Below, in pieces: positions 62,227 through 64,000 of a stretch of 64,000 nt of DNA (its first letter is position 1; each line of letters starts with the position of its first letter). The notes below the pieces were generated by a model. The model saw nothing but the letters and a program-made list of their open reading frames with translations. It was not told where the DNA came from and searched no databases. Source of the stretch: Methylomarinum sp965277025 (GTDB lineage: Bacteria > Pseudomonadota > Gammaproteobacteria > Methylococcales > Methylomonadaceae); NCBI GenBank assembly GCA_965277025.1, contig OZ255706.1:62001-126000 (forward strand), written 5' to 3'. The position numbers and the translations under genes were made by a program.

Positions 62227-63378
62227 TTATTTTAACCATTGTGCTATTTTTTCTTCAAGGTCTTTCAAGCCTTCATGATAGCAGAGTTCAATGTTTAGTT
62301 CTCTGGCCCTGTCCAGGTGATGTTTTTGCATTTTTTTTACGCTGACCAGCATGGCCCTGGCTTGAGCGCCGCCCAGCACATCCCGCAGGCTGTCCAGTTT
62401 ATAAAGAACTTCCGCGCCTTCGTCATGTCTGGCATGATTCCCTCTGTATACCTTGGTTTTGCATTCCAGCATATAAAGCCGGTTGTTGTGCAGGAATGCA
62501 GTATCAATTTCGTTGATGACTTTGCCTTTTTCCTGCTGGCGCCTGATTTCGATACTGCGCGCCACATCTTGTATGCCGGCTTGTTTTTTCAGGTTTAAAC
62601 AGCAGGCATAGGCATACATTTCCAGCCAGCCGCCGTTGACCATAAAGCGTGCCGGTTCATCAGGAAAGTACAGACGATTGTCTTCAAGCCGTAATAATTC
62701 AGCTTGCTGGAACAGCTCGATCAATCGCCAGAACTGATGATCACCTGTTTTATCTTTGCCGATTTCAGGGCTGACAAGCTGTTTGTCTGAGGTTATGCCT
62801 GTCAGGTAATTGAGACTGGTTATGGCTTTACTGTATTGCTTGATGTTGTATATCAATTCTTGGGTCAGTTCTCTGATTTCGGCTGTAACACCTGTTTCAA
62901 GGCTGATTTCATCCGCACCATGAACAAGCAGAAATTCTTTCAACCGGATCTTGTCGGCAAGGTCTGTGGAGGGCTCATTCCCCGGATGCAACCAGATAAG
63001 GCGATCTTTTTCGGGGTGAATGTAGAATATCGGTTTGTCGTGAGCGCGAAAAATTTCATAGGCGGCAATACTCATCGGCTTGGTTCCGCCTGTGGCGTTG
63101 AGGGCAATGGCTTTGTCTTTATACTCGTCCATCAATTGCCACAATTGTTCCTGAATATGTTCTATATCCCAGGGGTTGTCCAATTCCCAGCGTTTTACCT
63201 TTATGCCTCGTGAGTGGTAGATTTTTTCCACATAGCCGGCTTGTTTTTGTTTGTCTTTTGACACCAGCATGATGACTTCGGCTGGCTTGAAGCGTTCATC
63301 CAGTATTGGGGTAATATTGGGGACAGCCTGGTCGGAAACCAGTATCAGATGAATGTCGGTTGGTATATTATTTTTCAT
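62227..63378 (-). CDS. Card1/Can2-like CARF nuclease (DUF1887 family)
   Basis: Accessory effector of type III CRISPR systems, activated by cyclic oligoadenylate. The 383-residue product has a CARF domain with LILVSDQAVPNITPIL near residue 11 and the ring-nucleotide-binding NATGGTKPMSIAAYE near 94, a winged-helix middle, and a PD-(D/E)xK nuclease domain with Asp292 (NEIDTAF) and Glu306-x-Lys308 (MLECKTK). Known relatives cut RNA and nick or cut DNA when activated. It is separated from the cas2 start by REP-like repeats and from the next gene by another REP unit. No type III effector subunits are inside the window. Confidence 0.88.
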   Translation of the reverse strand: MKNNIPTDIHLILVSDQAVPNITPILDERFKPAEVIMLVSKDKQKQAGYVEKIYHSRGIKVKRWELDNPWDIEHIQEQLWQLMDEYKDKAIALNATGGTKPMSIAAYEIFRAHDKPIFYIHPEKDRLIWLHPGNEPSTDLADKIRLKEFLLVHGADEISLETGVTAEIRELTQELIYNIKQYSKAITSLNYLTGITSDKQLVSPEIGKDKTGDHQFWRLIELFQQAELLRLEDNRLYFPDEPARFMVNGGWLEMYAYACCLNLKKQAGIQDVARSIEIRRQQEKGKVINEIDTAFLHNNRLYMLECKTKVYRGNHARHDEGAEVLYKLDSLRDVLGGAQARAMLVSVKKMQKHHLDRARELNIELCYHEGLKDLEEKIAQWLK

Positions 63379-63582
63379 ATCATTGCTGCTTTTGTTCCCA
63401 TGCAGGAGCGTGGGAACAATAATGAGTTTGGAACATGGTTCCCACGGTCTCCGTGAGAACCCATTCAGGAACGCTCCTGCGTTCCGTGACGCAGAGCGTC
63501 ACCGCGCACGTTCCCACGCGGGAGCATGGGAACGATACAGTAACAGTTATTTATGGTTTCCATGATCTCCCATTCATCCATT
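63379..63582. repeat. REP-like palindromic elements, copy 4
   Basis: Three GTTCCCA(C/T)GC-type hairpins and GTTCCGTGACGCAGAGCGTCAC occur at about 63391-63535, here partly in inverted orientation relative to the other copies. No gene. Confidence 0.7.
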
Positions 63583-64000
63583 TCAATAATCATCCGGCAG
63601 TTGCGCCGGCATGGATTTAAATCCGGATTCTGTCAGCAGCATCGGCATAAAGGCCTGTTGCATAAAGTCTGAAACCATTCGCCACTGACTTTGCTCAACC
63701 GGTGAAAAACCATGCGCCAGTATGGAGTTGTTGCGGGTTTTGATATGGTTGAGCAACTCTTTTTGGTATTGATTGAAAAATTCAGCCGCCGCGCCTTGCG
63801 TATGGTGCTTGACCAGTTCCCAGGCGGCGTATAATCCTGCCTGGTATTGTCCTTCCCGGTTTGGGCTTATATTGATGCCGGCCGGGATGTTTTCTGGCGC
63901 AATGTTGTTTGTTTCAATCTGGCATTCTTTTCTCAGCAGCCATTGGGCTGTCCATTCAATCAACCGGTAAATGCGGGCGATAGCGTCGTCATAGCGGCCT
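63583..64000 (-). CDS. TIGR02710-type CRISPR-associated CARF/HEPN protein, C-terminal part (cut by window end)
   Basis: The frame is open through base 64000 and encodes the last 138 or so residues: GRYDDAIARIYRLIEWTAQWLLRKE, a typical segment of this family, then a helical region and IKTRNNSILAHGFSPV, whose Arg-x6-His fits the HEPN ribonuclease motif. The CARF domain expected at the N terminus lies outside the window. It is probably a second cyclic-oligoadenylate-activated RNase of the same type III locus. Confidence 0.75.
   Translation of the reverse strand, partial: GRYDDAIARIYRLIEWTAQWLLRKECQIETNNIAPENIPAGINISPNREGQYQAGLYAAWELVKHHTQGAAAEFFNQYQKELLNHIKTRNNSILAHGFSPVEQSQWRMVSDFMQQAFMPMLLTESGFKSMPAQLPDDY

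Noticed and set aside
58230..63540. Repeated GTTCCCACGC..GCGTGGGAAC units next to cas genes taken as a CRISPR array
   Set aside because: Units are hairpins with conserved tails, irregular spacing from tens of bases to kilobases, and no unique 30-40 base spacers. They are REP-like elements.

Overview
The window looks like a chromosome segment of a type I (gammaproteobacterial) methanotroph of the Methylomonas/Methylobacter kind. The evidence is two nearly identical hexulose-6-phosphate synthase genes with phospho-hexuloisomerase, transketolase, transaldolase and aldolase (ribulose monophosphate, RuMP, formaldehyde fixation), a complete Entner-Doudoroff set (zwf-pgl-edd-eda), dihydroxyacetone kinase subunits, Rnf, a giant pyruvate:ferredoxin/flavodoxin oxidoreductase and a biotin-dependent oxaloacetate decarboxylase. 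This assignment is inferred from gene content only; there is no rRNA and no methane monooxygenase in the window.

Layout. 1-744: end of an IS701-like element and the cytochrome gene it interrupts. 791-11821 (all minus strand): the RuMP cluster, transcribed hps2, repeat protein B, hps1-phi, tkt, repeat protein A, tal, fba, fbp-nitroreductase. Proteins A and B share a short motif, T-[GRS]-V-x-[KR]-Y-[LVI]-x-[KR]-K, present 4 times in the predicted cytosolic tail of the membrane-anchored protein A and about 17 times in the soluble protein B. 12058-20771: a small ORF, a HAD phosphatase, dhaK and dhaL converging on a shared terminator, a broken PfkB kinase, then zwf-pgl-edd-eda. Together these two blocks fix formaldehyde into fructose-6-phosphate, oxidise and cleave it to pyruvate and triose phosphate, and regenerate the pentose acceptor.

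20867-30193 is an insertion-sequence graveyard: a dead hsdR split by an IS110-type element, then IS4, IS5, IS701-like and IS66 elements with interrupted host genes between them. 30707-35687 is a small biosynthetic operon: carrier protein, condensation-like acyltransferase, stand-alone adenylation enzyme, acyl-CoA-dehydrogenase-like flavoprotein, and a decayed cmoM. The adenylation pocket residues read D-L-F-Y-L-A-L-V-C-K, which I associate with prolyl-activating enzymes of pyrrole-2-carboxyl-carrier biosynthesis. 35840-36969 holds the remains of an integron (dead integrase, a membrane-protein cassette, an attC-like fold). 37028-41857 holds two exosortase-type (VPxP-CTERM) secreted proteins separated by an IS5 and an IS110 element.

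42444-59200: argH with a histidine phosphatase; then, divergently, oadGAB (minus) and rnfB-nifJ-rnfCDGE-[toxin/antitoxin remnant]-rnfA-small Cys-rich membrane protein (plus), an ion-pumping and ferredoxin-linked redox block. 59523-64000 (minus) is the edge of a type III-like CRISPR-Cas locus without an array in the window: a CARF/HEPN protein cut by the window end, a Card1-like CARF nuclease, and a tightly overlapping cas2-cas1-cas1'-cas2' set whose second Cas1 appears to have lost its catalytic residues. Palindromic REP-like repeats (GTTCCCACGC..GCGTGGGAAC) fill the gaps of this last region, and a separate MITE-like family with GGAA(T/G)CGCTGA ends is scattered through the whole window.
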